From Nanosynbacter sp963524495 (GTDB lineage: Bacteria > Patescibacteriota > Saccharimonadia > Saccharimonadales > Saccharimonadaceae): a stretch of DNA of 64,000 bases. Below the pieces are notes generated by a model. That model was given only the letters and a program-made list of their open reading frames with translations, was not told the origin of the DNA and made no database searches. The DNA lies in contig CP128407.1 in the NCBI GenBank assembly GCA_046846435.1, positions 744,001 through 808,000 on the forward strand, read 5' to 3'. Position 1 is the stretch's first letter; every line of letters starts with the position of its first letter. Below, one piece after another: positions 16,617 to 25,505 of the stretch. Position numbers and translations under genes: made by a program.

Positions 16617-18269
16617 TTAGCCGCGCAGTCGCTTTTCCCTGACCGGCATTACCGCAATCATCGCAACAACCATTAGCCCCGAACTGATCAAAAATACCTG
16701 ATGCAGACCATCGGTAAACGCATGGAGGATGACATTGGTAAATTCGTCCTGCTGCCGGCTGAACTGCTGTTTTGCTTGGGCCTGGGCCGGTGCTGGTAGC
16801 TGCTCAAACTCTTGAGCTACCGCCTTGGCGATTGTTTCTTTTTGGGCATTCAGCCGTAGCAATACATCAGCATTCAATTCGCCAGACAGCATCCGCTGCG
16901 CAGCCGGTGAGCGCTGTAAACTCTGAATATATGGCAGCTGATGCGGATCACCGACATGGGCTAGGATGCCAGCGGTCAATACACCCGAGAATACCGCCGC
17001 ACCAATTGTCGAACCCAGCCCACGAAACAGCTGTACGCTGGAGGTCGCCGCACCGAGGTCTTTTTGCGTAAACTCGTTCTGCACCGCCAAGGTCAATATT
17101 GGCATGGCTGACCCCAAACCCAGTCCAGCCAGCGCCATCACCACCGCCTCGTGCCAATATGGCGACTCGGGCTGCAAGATAGTCAACGCCGCTACGCTGG
17201 CCGCCGTCACGCCAAAGCCACCGACGATCCAGCGCTTGTACCGACCAGTCTTGGCGACCAACCGGCCGACCGTGATTGAGCTGGTCATAATACCCGCCAC
17301 CATCGGCAGCAGCATGAGCCCAGCCTGCGAGGCCGTGGCACCAAACACCTGCTGATTAAACTGCGTTAGATACAGAATCGCCCCCATAAAGGCCGCACCG
17401 AACAAGCTGGCCGCCACCATGATCAAACTATATGTCCGATTAGCAAAGAACCATAGCGGTAGGATCGGCTGCTTAGCTCGCCGCTCAATGAGAACAAAAC
17501 TCAGCGCCGCCAGCGCCGATACCGTCAGCAACACGCCCTGAATGAGCGCTAGGCTGACACCACTCTCGATTAGTCCCTTAAAGATCATCTCTGTGTTGTC
17601 TACCGCCAGCACCAGCGTCGCTAGAGCAATGGTAATCAATAGCGCACCGATGTAATCAGGCTTGTGCGTGCGGTCATGCTTGATCTGCGGACAATAGCGA
17701 ATGATGAGCACCGTGGCGATTACCCCGATCGGCACATTAATCAAGAACGTCCAGCGCCAATCACTGACCATGCCAAATAGCGACACACCATCCGTCAACC
17801 AGCCGCCTAGCAGCGGCCCGACCACTGAACTCACGCCAAACACCGCACCGATGAGTCCCTGCCATTTGCCGCGTTGTTTTGGCGGAAAGAGGTCGCCAAC
17901 GATGGTAAAGGCGTTCGCAGTGATGATACCGCCGCCGATGCCCTGCAGCGCCCGCCACGCGATCAGCCATTCGACGGTCGGCGCCAGGCCACTCAGCAGC
18001 GAGCCGATGGTAAAGATACTCACTCCGGCGAGTAACAGCGGCTTGCGGCCATACATGTCGCTCAACTTACCAGCCAGCGGCACGGTCACCGTGGTGGTCA
18101 ACATATAGGCGGTCACGATAAAGCCAAGCGACGAAAAGCTATTAAATTCCTTGACAATCGCCGCCAGCGCCGTCGAGACAATCGTTTGATCCAGCGCCAC
18201 CAAAAACAGTGCGCTCATCACCGCACTCATGACGATTAATTTATTTCTGATCGATAATTCGTGTAGCAT
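16617..18269 (-). CDS. DHA2-family multidrug MFS exporter
   Basis: 550 residues with 14 predicted helices, the size and layout of EmrB/QacA/LfrA-type drug:H+ antiporters. Motif A (GKLSDMYGRKPLLL), the DQTIVSTALAAI motif D1 in helix 1 and the motif C region (VVGPLLGGW) are clear. A long cytoplasmic or external insert near 445-510 is Ala/Gln-rich. AAAGG precedes the ATG. Its promoter region shares a 12-bp sequence with the PadR-type operators at 46359-46408, so it could belong to the same regulon. Confidence 0.9.
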   Translation of the reverse strand: MLHELSIRNKLIVMSAVMSALFLVALDQTIVSTALAAIVKEFNSFSSLGFIVTAYMLTTTVTVPLAGKLSDMYGRKPLLLAGVSIFTIGSLLSGLAPTVEWLIAWRALQGIGGGIITANAFTIVGDLFPPKQRGKWQGLIGAVFGVSSVVGPLLGGWLTDGVSLFGMVSDWRWTFLINVPIGVIATVLIIRYCPQIKHDRTHKPDYIGALLITIALATLVLAVDNTEMIFKGLIESGVSLALIQGVLLTVSALAALSFVLIERRAKQPILPLWFFANRTYSLIMVAASLFGAAFMGAILYLTQFNQQVFGATASQAGLMLLPMVAGIMTSSITVGRLVAKTGRYKRWIVGGFGVTAASVAALTILQPESPYWHEAVVMALAGLGLGSAMPILTLAVQNEFTQKDLGAATSSVQLFRGLGSTIGAAVFSGVLTAGILAHVGDPHQLPYIQSLQRSPAAQRMLSGELNADVLLRLNAQKETIAKAVAQEFEQLPAPAQAQAKQQFSRQQDEFTNVILHAFTDGLHQVFLISSGLMVVAMIAVMPVREKRLRG

Positions 18270-18346
18270 TGTTTGTTACCTTTCATGTTATTCAAGTATC
18301 AGTAGCCCATAAATGTAAGAGTTCTCAACTACCCAATATGATTTAC

Positions 18347-18358
18347 ACTATACACCCA
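18347..18358 (-). promoter_or_regulatory. Possible PadR-type site at the exporter promoter
   Basis: ACTATACACCCA is identical to 46357-46368 in front of the padR gene and contains the same TATAGT -10 box on the minus strand. The second half-site (GTGCAA) is degenerate and spaced one base further. The leader to the ATG at 18269 would be about 73 nt. Confidence 0.35.
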
Positions 18359-18499
18359 AGTGCAATATTTTACGCCGGATGGGCGGTGGGTGTCAAGCCG
18401 GGCTGCCGCAAGTGATACCGTGCCGTGAAGTCTATCGACCCAAGCTGTCCTGATACTTACAATGCAAAACAGCCGCAATGATATTCTACGGCAGCAGCC

Positions 18500-18871
18500 T
18501 TATAGCGTCGTATCCTTTTTATATTTTTTCTTAGCCTCTAGCAAGCGGCGATTTTGTTCAACTTTATCTTTGATCTCAAAAATTTCAACTGGATACTTTT
18601 TATCTAGTTTAGCAATTTTTGCAGCAACCGCTTCGGGAATATTGATATCAAATCGGTCGGCAAATTGAATCACATAGATAATGATGTCAGCCAGCTCGCT
18701 TGCCATATCTTCTTTTGTGCCAATATGCGTGTCGTTCCATTGAAAATATTCAAGCAACTCATTGGCCTCCAACGATAACGAAATTGCTAAACCACGTGAA
18801 TCCTTCGTCTTATCCCACTGACGAGCACAGACGTGACTCATTACTAACTTTTGTACTTCTTCAAATGTCAT
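18500..18871 (-). CDS. MazG-like nucleotide pyrophosphohydrolase
   Basis: About 123 residues of the all-alpha NTP pyrophosphatase superfamily. The Mg2+-binding pattern is present: LSLEANELLEYFQW and SELADIIIYVIQFADR. Such enzymes hydrolyse (d)NTPs to the monophosphate, removing aberrant nucleotides. The ATG at 18871 has GGAGACA upstream with proper spacing; the in-frame ATG at 18895 has none. Single domain, as in RS21-C6/MazG-like proteins. Confidence 0.85.
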   Translation of the reverse strand: MTFEEVQKLVMSHVCARQWDKTKDSRGLAISLSLEANELLEYFQWNDTHIGTKEDMASELADIIIYVIQFADRFDINIPEAVAAKIAKLDKKYPVEIFEIKDKVEQNRRLLEAKKKYKKDTTL

Positions 18872-18946
18872 GCTGTCTCCTTTATCTATTGTCACGTCTT
18901 ATGGTGCTACTGATAGCTCAGTCCCAACCCAGCCTCGCCAAAATTC

Positions 18947-20473
18947 TTACTTGACCAGTCGCAGCCGCTCAACCAGCCAGTCTCTTGGCAGGATTGATAA
19001 AAACCAGCCAGCGCGCGGGCCGGAATCTTTGCCAATGAGCACGCAGTAGATGGTGGTGAAGAGCTCTCGCGGCGGCAGCAAACCACTTTCCTTGTAGACG
19101 TAAATTGCTTGATGAAACCAATTGCCGTCAGCTTCGGCTGGCGCCCCGGTGATATCGTCAGCTAATCGCCGCAGGTATTCTTTTTGCTCTGGCGAAAACT
19201 CATCGGGACGCACCTCGTCCGCCAGGCGAAACTTCAATGATTCAGGCGCCCACTTTTCCAGCCACCGGCTGACGTAGCCTAGTTCCGTAATAATCACCGT
19301 CTCTTCCTCATCGACGATGCGGGCATATTCCGGACTGCGCCGCAAAATTTCTACCGTTTTTGCCGTGTCGCACAGCGCCGCTTGGTACGAAATGACTAGA
19401 TGCGAGAAGGGAATTGAGCTGACCGCTGGATGATTCAGCCCGTCAGTACACAGGAACAATAGCTGTTCGTCGAGCTCATTTTGCGGATGCTGCTTCATCG
19501 CCGCGAAGTCGTCAACCAGCCGCACCAGGCTATCGGTCTCGTCAAAATACAACTGCTTGGCTGGCGAATATCGAAGGATAAAGTAGCGCACTACCTCAGG
19601 CGGCAGCATATCAACAACGTCGTGTGCGTTCACGCCAGTACCCTTGCTGGCACTCATCTTTTTCGTATCACCAGTGCGATTGATAAAGTCGTACGGCACC
19701 GGTACTGGCGCATCAATGTTATAAACCTCGCGGGCGATCCGCTTACCGGTATCATACGAGCCGCCCTTCGTCGCGTGATCACGACCGAACGGCTCAACAT
19801 CAACCCCGAGCAACCACCATCGCCCCGGCCAGTCCAGCCGCCAGTCCAGCTTTACCTGCCCGTCATCATACCGAACTGTGTGCTCCGAGTCATCGTGGCT
19901 ACGATAGGTGATCGTTTTAGCATCGCTATCCATGCTGATGAACCGGCGATTTTTCAGCCGACCATGCTCCATGATCTGAATTGGCGACCACTGGTCATCC
20001 AGCTGCCGGCCCGATACTTCCTGGATGGCCGACTTGGCTTTGTCAATGCGGCTCAGCGAGCGCTCAATGGCCGGCACAAAAAACCCGCTCCGATACTTAT
20101 CGCTAGCATAGACCACGTCCATGGTGACGCCAATTTTATCGGCACTGTCGAGGAATGGCTTCAGGCAAAAATCCCCCCATGAATCGTACCGATCATCTGG
20201 CGAAGGTACCGTGCAGAGCGGCATACCCAAGTACTGCTCGTAACTAGCTGGCAAATTAACCGGTACTTTACGAAAGGCGTCCAGGTTGTCTGAAACATGA
20301 ACGTGGCGCGCCCGAATGCCTGCTTGCTTCAACGCCCGTACTACGGCATCAGCGATAACAATTTCACGTAAATGCCCCACATGATACACCCCCGACGGCG
20401 ACGCACCCGAAGAAACGAGCACCTCTTTATCTAGATTTCGAAACTGATCGACGATATCATCAAGCCACTTCAT
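18947..20473 (-). CDS. lysS: Lysyl-tRNA synthetase, class I
   Basis: Charges tRNA-Lys, using the archaeal-type class I fold instead of the bacterial class II LysRS. Signature motifs: the HIGH equivalent HVGHL, GVDVEPFGRDHATKGGSYD and KMSASKG near 286-292; helical C-terminal anticodon-binding domain. About 508 residues. The frame is open from 20512, but the -10 box 7 nt before the ATG at 20473 and the natural MKWLDDI start set it there. Class I LysRS is scattered among bacteria, including many CPR lineages and spirochaetes. Confidence 0.93.
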   Translation of the reverse strand: MKWLDDIVDQFRNLDKEVLVSSGASPSGVYHVGHLREIVIADAVVRALKQAGIRARHVHVSDNLDAFRKVPVNLPASYEQYLGMPLCTVPSPDDRYDSWGDFCLKPFLDSADKIGVTMDVVYASDKYRSGFFVPAIERSLSRIDKAKSAIQEVSGRQLDDQWSPIQIMEHGRLKNRRFISMDSDAKTITYRSHDDSEHTVRYDDGQVKLDWRLDWPGRWWLLGVDVEPFGRDHATKGGSYDTGKRIAREVYNIDAPVPVPYDFINRTGDTKKMSASKGTGVNAHDVVDMLPPEVVRYFILRYSPAKQLYFDETDSLVRLVDDFAAMKQHPQNELDEQLLFLCTDGLNHPAVSSIPFSHLVISYQAALCDTAKTVEILRRSPEYARIVDEEETVIITELGYVSRWLEKWAPESLKFRLADEVRPDEFSPEQKEYLRRLADDITGAPAEADGNWFHQAIYVYKESGLLPPRELFTTIYCVLIGKDSGPRAGWFLSILPRDWLVERLRLVK

Positions 20474-20480
20474 ATGTGCT

Positions 20481-20486
20481 ATTATA
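20481..20486 (-). promoter_or_regulatory. Leaderless-type -10 box of lysS
   Basis: TATAAT, spacer AGCACAT (7 nt), ATG at 20473. Confidence 0.6.
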
Positions 20487-20531
20487 CACCATGAAAATAT
20501 TATTCTGCGCATTAGCCCAACTATTTGCCTT

Positions 20532-21041
20532 ATGAATATGCAAAAAGCAGTTATCTTATTCGAGAAGATCCGCGACTTGCCATACGGAACAAGTGGTAAT
20601 GATGGGGTGTGGTCGTGTTACCAAAAATGCGTGTATTTACAGCGAGAATTACAAAAAGTTGACATAGCAAGCCAATTGTTGATTGGCGTATTTAATTGGC
20701 AGGATTTACCAATACCTGATCGTATTCTTAAACTACGTCAATGTCGAAACGAGCGACACGTTATGCTTCGTGTATTTATTAATGGATCAGTCTGCGACAT
20801 TGACCCATCAGTTGATAACAAACTCGTATCAATTTTACCAATATATCAATGGGATGGAATTTCGAGTACGATAACTATGGCACCGCTCAAACATCTGCGA
20901 ATCTACCAACCACATTCCCTACACGAGCGTATTTCATCGCGATTGCGACATCAATTCTTCGGTTGTAATCCTGAGAAGTTTTACACTGAACTCGATTCGT
21001 GGCTAACAGCATATAGAACTAAGTCTGGATTAACAGAATAA
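20532..21041 (+). CDS. Transglutaminase-like hypothetical protein
   Basis: 169 residues. A Cys in a helix (WSCYQKCVYLQRELQ), a later strand with His (ERHVMLRVFING) and an Asp (VCDIDPSVD) fall in the order Cys-His-Asp, as in transglutaminase/NlpC-like papain-fold enzymes. No signal peptide. Length and spacing fit a minimal domain, but this is pattern reading only; a decayed or non-catalytic member is possible. Transcribed divergently from lysS. Confidence 0.5.
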   Translation: MNMQKAVILFEKIRDLPYGTSGNDGVWSCYQKCVYLQRELQKVDIASQLLIGVFNWQDLPIPDRILKLRQCRNERHVMLRVFINGSVCDIDPSVDNKLVSILPIYQWDGISSTITMAPLKHLRIYQPHSLHERISSRLRHQFFGCNPEKFYTELDSWLTAYRTKSGLTE

Positions 21042-21081
21042 GAGCAGGAATGGTAGCTACCCTACCGCCAACTCTCAAATT

Positions 21082-22200
21082 TCATTCCCACCGAAACAGC
21101 TTAATCGCAGCGACATAGATAACGAGAGTCCAGGCAGCGACAGCACCGATTTGCGGCAGGGCCTCGATAAAACTGGCATGCTCAGTCATGATCAAACGGA
21201 AACCATCAGTAATCGGCGTCATCGGGATAAACTGGGCGGCACCGCGTAACCACTCTGGGAACATGTACAGCGGGAAGAATGCACCAGACAAGAACATCAT
21301 CGGGAAAGAAAGCAAGTTGCTCAGCGGTGCGGACTGATTTTCATTCTTTGCCCAGCCGCCGATCATGAGACCCATACCTACCATCATAAAGGCCGCCAGC
21401 ACCGCCATAAGGACAAAGAGCCCCCAATCGCCGCGCATATTAAACTGGAACATCAACATACCAACGACAACCATCATAGTTAGGCTAAGCAGCGAAATAA
21501 TCGTGTAGTGAATCGCCATAGAAATAATCAGCTGACCCGAGGTAAACGGCGCTGCACGCAGTCGGCGGTAGGAGCCGCGCTGTTTTTCGGCCGGCATCTG
21601 ATTGGCCAGACCAAAGATGCCCATACTCATTAAACTAAATGCCAACAGTCCAGTGAATGTATAGTCAAATGGCTTCAACCGCTCGTCGCCGACCGCTTTG
21701 CCCGCAGCCTTGAGCGGTGCCTCTGGCTGGCCCAAATGCTTATTTAGTTCATTGGCAATCTGGTTCATCACCGCCGTTAAGGCGCTACCAGTTTGCTCGG
21801 AACCTTTGGCGTATAGTACGTTAATTGTGCCAGTCGGGCGAGCATCTCTGCCCTCGCCTTTCACTTCGCCAAAATCGCTCGGCAGTTCAATGATGCCGTT
21901 CAGTTCTGAACGCTTCAACTTCTCGCGGGCCTCGTCCATATCCTTGACGTCTTTAATTTTAAGAATCGAGTCTTTGGCATTGTCTTTGGCGCCTTTGACG
22001 AAACTTTTAGCAAATTCTGTCTGCGAATTATTGATAATCGCGACGTCAAAGCTGGTCGATTGATTATTAAAAATCGAACCGAACACCAACAAGAAGATTA
22101 GCGGAAACAGGAAGGTAAAGAACAGCGACATTTTATCGCGGACGAAACGTTTTTGCTGGGCGCGTACTTGCCCAAATACACCAGTCCAATATTTTTTCAT
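21082..22200 (-). CDS. ABC-2 type exporter permease
   Basis: 372 residues with the ABC-2 layout: one N-terminal helix (LFFTFLFPLIFLLVFGSIF), a large extracytoplasmic domain (about 45-180), then five helices including GLMIGGWAKNENQSAPLSNLLSFPMMFLSG, the conserved core. It pairs with the ATPase gene 1 nt upstream to form an exporter of the DrrAB/YadGH/YhfN kind; drug, lipid or polymer export cannot be told apart. Confidence 0.9.
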   Translation of the reverse strand: MKKYWTGVFGQVRAQQKRFVRDKMSLFFTFLFPLIFLLVFGSIFNNQSTSFDVAIINNSQTEFAKSFVKGAKDNAKDSILKIKDVKDMDEAREKLKRSELNGIIELPSDFGEVKGEGRDARPTGTINVLYAKGSEQTGSALTAVMNQIANELNKHLGQPEAPLKAAGKAVGDERLKPFDYTFTGLLAFSLMSMGIFGLANQMPAEKQRGSYRRLRAAPFTSGQLIISMAIHYTIISLLSLTMMVVVGMLMFQFNMRGDWGLFVLMAVLAAFMMVGMGLMIGGWAKNENQSAPLSNLLSFPMMFLSGAFFPLYMFPEWLRGAAQFIPMTPITDGFRLIMTEHASFIEALPQIGAVAAWTLVIYVAAIKLFRWE

Positions 22201-22201
22201 A

Positions 22202-22966
22202 CTAATCCCGAATCGCCTTTCCTGTTAAGTCAATAAATACATCCTCCAAATTGGCCTGCTCGACAACTTGCTTTTTCTTGAAGCCGCGCGCCAATAGTTG
22301 CTGGATCAGATTGTGCGGCGTATCAATGGTGATGATTTTACCATTATCCATAATCGCCAAACGGTCGCACAGCAGCTCGGCCTCGTCCATATAATGCGTG
22401 GTCAGCACGATAGTAATACCTTCATCACGAATCTCTTTGATCAAATCCCAGAGATTGCGGCGAGCCTGCGGGTCGAGGCCGGTGGTTGGCTCGTCGAGAA
22501 ATAGTACCGTCGGGTTATTGACCAGCGTCGACGCGATGGCGAAACGTTGCTTTTGCCCGCCTGAGAGCTGCTCGACGTAGCTTTTGGCTTTGTCGGTCAA
22601 TTGTACCTTGGCTAGCAGCGCGTCGGCGTCAATCGTTTGTCCGTACAAGCTAGCAAACATTTTCAGCTGTTCGCGCAGGGTTAGCTTGTCATAAAACATC
22701 GTCGACTGCAGCTGGATACCGATGATGTTTTTAATATACTTTGGCTGCTTGGCAACATCAATTCCGTCGATAGTCGCCGTGCCGCCATCAATAGTTCTCA
22801 GTGCCTCCAGCATCTCTAGCGTCGTCGTCTTACCTGCACCATTCGGTCCGAGGATGCCGAAAATCTCGCCTTTCTTAACCTCAAACGACACGCTATCGAC
22901 GACATTCTTGCCATCGTACGTCTTGACGAGTTGGTCAACTGTTATGATTGGTTTGGGCTGAGCCAT
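22202..22966 (-). CDS. ABC exporter ATP-binding subunit
   Basis: About 254 residues, CcmA/DrrA type. Walker A GPNGAGKTT, Q-loop IGIQLQ, signature LSGGQ, Walker B TVLFLDEPTTGLD and H-loop TTHYMDEAE are all present. The C-terminus (VEQANLEDVFIDLTGKAIRD) is the usual drug-exporter end. Start at MAQPKP, ATG 22966 with AAAGGAGTTTAT upstream; the open frame to 23002 is not used. First gene of the exporter operon. Confidence 0.93.
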   Translation of the reverse strand: MAQPKPIITVDQLVKTYDGKNVVDSVSFEVKKGEIFGILGPNGAGKTTTLEMLEALRTIDGGTATIDGIDVAKQPKYIKNIIGIQLQSTMFYDKLTLREQLKMFASLYGQTIDADALLAKVQLTDKAKSYVEQLSGGQKQRFAIASTLVNNPTVLFLDEPTTGLDPQARRNLWDLIKEIRDEGITIVLTTHYMDEAELLCDRLAIMDNGKIITIDTPHNLIQQLLARGFKKKQVVEQANLEDVFIDLTGKAIRD

Positions 22967-23110
22967 ATAAACTCCTTTCCGTGCTCTCTTTAAGCATCTC
23001 ATGCCTTAGCGATAGAACGACTCCCTGCCAGCCTATCTTTAGTTAGTCATTATAGCACTCTGCGTGGGGTATGCAACCCGAGAGGGCTAGCCAAACCGAC
23101 ACGATACCGT

Positions 23111-23116
23111 TATACT
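23111..23116 (+). promoter_or_regulatory. Leaderless-type -10 box of the CHAP gene
   Basis: TATACT, spacer AACCAT (6 nt), ATG at 23123. Confidence 0.65.
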
Positions 23117-23122
23117 AACCAT

Positions 23123-23779
23123 ATGCCGAAGAAGTCCCACCTCTCCATCACGCGGCCGCGCAGTCGCCTCAAGAAACGGTACGTATTTGCACTGGTGCTG
23201 ATACCATTAATCGCTGTTTGTATCAGTCTCGGCGCGCTGTATTGGCCAAAAATTACTCATAAACTTCACTCGCTGAGGGTGGCCGGCAGCATTGATTCAT
23301 CACGCGGCGAGGCGACGTTCCCGCAGATTGATACGACAAATTTACACCCGACCCGGCAAAAAATTATCAGCCTCGCCAAAACCGAATTCGAAGCACAATC
23401 CGCCGGCACCAAGTTCAGCCAAGGCGTCCGTGAGGCGTGGTGCGCCGATTTTGTAAGCTGGATCATGCAGCAGGCGGGCGCGCCGCTGAAGAATCCGCAC
23501 ACTGGCGGCTGGCGTATTCCGGGAACGTTTACCTTACGCGAATATTACGAAGCGGTCGGTCGCTTCAAACCTGCTAATTCCGGCTATCAACCGCGTCCCG
23601 GCGACGTGGCAATTTACCGCAATTCACCGGTGTTTGGCGACCATACGAATATCGTCCTCAAAAATAACGACGGCGTTCTAACCACTGTTGGCGGTAACGA
23701 GATGAACCGCATCCGCGTGTTCGTCAACCGCGATAAGCGCTACGATGGACTGTTGGGGTATGGCGTACTGGCAGAATAA
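23123..23779 (+). CDS. Membrane-anchored CHAP-domain amidase/peptidase
   Basis: 218 residues: basic N-terminus, signal-anchor helix (about 20-43), short linker and a CHAP (NlpC/P60-related) domain. The catalytic Cys lies in REAWCADFVSW near 109-115, the His in GDHTNIV and a polar third residue in VGGNEMN. Such enzymes cut peptidoglycan cross-links or stem peptides, here tethered outside the membrane for cell-wall turnover or attack on the host cell wall. Confidence 0.85.
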   Translation: MPKKSHLSITRPRSRLKKRYVFALVLIPLIAVCISLGALYWPKITHKLHSLRVAGSIDSSRGEATFPQIDTTNLHPTRQKIISLAKTEFEAQSAGTKFSQGVREAWCADFVSWIMQQAGAPLKNPHTGGWRIPGTFTLREYYEAVGRFKPANSGYQPRPGDVAIYRNSPVFGDHTNIVLKNNDGVLTTVGGNEMNRIRVFVNRDKRYDGLLGYGVLAE

Positions 23780-23839
23780 GGCAGAATAAGCCTGGCCCGT
23801 CTGGTGCGGGATCGCCCCGCGCCTAACCGAGTCGCCGCA

Positions 23840-24412
23840 TTACGCCGCGTGACTTGCCGCTAGCAGAAACGCCACCAATGCATCGGGCTGCTGCTCAGCC
23901 AGCCACGTCACCGCATCAATGATGGCGTCCTTGTTCTTGCCACCATTTTTGAGCTCCTCGAGGAGGCGCTTGACCGTCCGCTGCGTCTGGCTATCATACC
24001 GATTGAGGCGCATCGCCTGAGTGACTTGCTTGACCTGCTCGTCGCTGAGAGCAACGTAAGGCGAGACCACTTCGTGCGCATGCTTGGGACTGCGCTTGGC
24101 GGCTTCGGCTTTGCGTTGGAGATTTTCCAGGCCTTCAATCGTTGCCCGCATCAAGGCCTCCGCTTCGTCCATGCCGCGTTGATAGGCCTGAGCAAATTCC
24201 TCAGAATTATCCCCACCCTCGGAAACAATTGCCGGCAAAAACTCGATCCGCATCACTCGGTGCATATAGGCGTCACCCATTTCCTCGCCGGTCGCCATCA
24301 CCTCACTCCACCAGGCAACGAACCGCGAATTTTCAGGATCATGCAGCTCGCGCATGGCCGGCAGCTGCGCTAATTTATCCTTAAAAAAGTGAATTAGTTT
24401 CTTGATGTCCAT
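23840..24412 (-). CDS. Helical hypothetical protein
   Basis: 190 residues, almost all alpha-helical and charged, family not recognised. Features: FKDKLAQLPAMRELHDPENSRFVAWWSEVM near the N-terminus, a central coiled segment (LENLQRKAEAAKR) and a C-terminal helical pair (VKRLLEELKNGGKNKDAIIDAVTWL). No membrane segment. Has its own promoter. Confidence 0.6.
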   Translation of the reverse strand: MDIKKLIHFFKDKLAQLPAMRELHDPENSRFVAWWSEVMATGEEMGDAYMHRVMRIEFLPAIVSEGGDNSEEFAQAYQRGMDEAEALMRATIEGLENLQRKAEAAKRSPKHAHEVVSPYVALSDEQVKQVTQAMRLNRYDSQTQRTVKRLLEELKNGGKNKDAIIDAVTWLAEQQPDALVAFLLAASHAA

Positions 24413-24420
24413 GTTGCTTT

Positions 24421-24426
24421 ATTATA
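24421..24426 (-). promoter_or_regulatory. Leaderless-type -10 box, gene ending at 23840
   Basis: TATAAT, 8-nt spacer AAAGCAAC, ATG at 24412. Confidence 0.5.
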
Positions 24427-24469
24427 CCCAAAAACAATGGTAAGCACAAGCGCCATCCCGCCGAGGATC

Positions 24470-25378
24470 TCAGCGCCGCTTCAAAAAATAATAGCCAATC
24501 GCCAGTGCTGCCAGCGCACTGCCGCCGATAACCACCCAAAAGGTCACCGGACTCTCCGCGGCCGGCAAGGGCACATTCATGCCATACAGCCCGGCCACCA
24601 TGGTTGGAATGGTCAGCGCCACCGTGATCACCGTCAGCAGCCGAATCGTCTCATTCAGGCGGGTGTCCATCACCGCCCGGTAGCTATCACGCACATTGGT
24701 GATGGTTCGCAGCAGCGATTTACATCGGCTAATTACCTGTTCAAGGTCGATGGAAATATCTTCGACGTCATCCTTGTCGTCATCCTTGAGTCGCAAACTG
24801 CGATTGGCAATCAGCCGCTCAATCGCCCAGTTCATCGGCAGCAAGGCATCCAGGTAGTCATTTAACTTGCGCTCATATTCGGTCAAGGTGACGATATCAC
24901 GCGCCCGCAAGGTGTGAATATCGTCAGTCGCCGCCCGCATCTGACGATTGATGGTCGCCACCCGCCGCTGGTACTGGATCGACACCGCCTCAATCATCGC
25001 CACCACCAGTTCAATCCGCCGCGACGTCTGCACTCTGGTCTTGTCGATAAACGGCTGCCACAGCCGGCCCAGACTATCGCGCGACAATGTCACCACATAC
25101 TCTTTGTGAATGCCGAACAAAATTGGCGTAGTAAAATCATTAAAATCATCATCGGTATCCGGCAGCCGGGCGATCAAGTACGTCCACTCATCATCAAATT
25201 CAATACGCGGCACCTCATGCGGGTCAAGCGCGTCGCTAATCATGTCCTCGTCCATCCCCAGCGTCAGCAGCTCGGACACCTCCTCTTCGGTTGGCCGCTC
25301 GCAGCGCAGCCAGCTGCCGCTACGCAGTGTCTGGACCGGTGCGATCGCCTCGCCTGTTGAATGCAGGTATTCTATCAT
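24470..25378 (-). CDS. CorA-family divalent cation transporter (second copy)
   Basis: About 302 residues with the CorA plan: alpha/beta N-terminal domain, stalk helices, YGMN in GLYGMNV followed by the second membrane helix (FWVVIGGSALAALAIGYYFL) and a KRR end. The N-terminal half has SDALDPHEVPRIEFDDEWTYLIARLP, the usual CorA strand-helix pattern. The start is MIEYLHS at 25378, fixed by a -10 box 6 nt upstream; the longer frame to 25450 is not used. Confidence 0.9.
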   Translation of the reverse strand: MIEYLHSTGEAIAPVQTLRSGSWLRCERPTEEEVSELLTLGMDEDMISDALDPHEVPRIEFDDEWTYLIARLPDTDDDFNDFTTPILFGIHKEYVVTLSRDSLGRLWQPFIDKTRVQTSRRIELVVAMIEAVSIQYQRRVATINRQMRAATDDIHTLRARDIVTLTEYERKLNDYLDALLPMNWAIERLIANRSLRLKDDDKDDVEDISIDLEQVISRCKSLLRTITNVRDSYRAVMDTRLNETIRLLTVITVALTIPTMVAGLYGMNVPLPAAESPVTFWVVIGGSALAALAIGYYFLKRR

Positions 25379-25384
25379 GTATTC

Positions 25385-25390
25385 AGTATA
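25385..25390 (-). promoter_or_regulatory. Leaderless-type -10 box of the second corA-like gene
   Basis: TATACT, spacer GAATAC (6 nt), ATG at 25378. Confidence 0.6.
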
Positions 25391-25448
25391 GCCTATTTGA
25401 GATATTTTGGTACCGGTTAGATGACAATAAACTTCGGAGGCCATCATC

Positions 25449-25484
25449 AAAAACCACCAGCCGAGCTACCCGACTGGTGGTTTT
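25449..25484 (-). terminator. Terminator of the arginine deiminase operon
   Basis: AAAACCACCAG (minus strand), 13-nt loop, CTGGTGGTTTTT: an 11-bp stem with T-tract, 22 nt after the arcC stop. Confidence 0.88.
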
Positions 25485-25505
25485 GAGTGTTTATTTATAT
25501 GAGAG

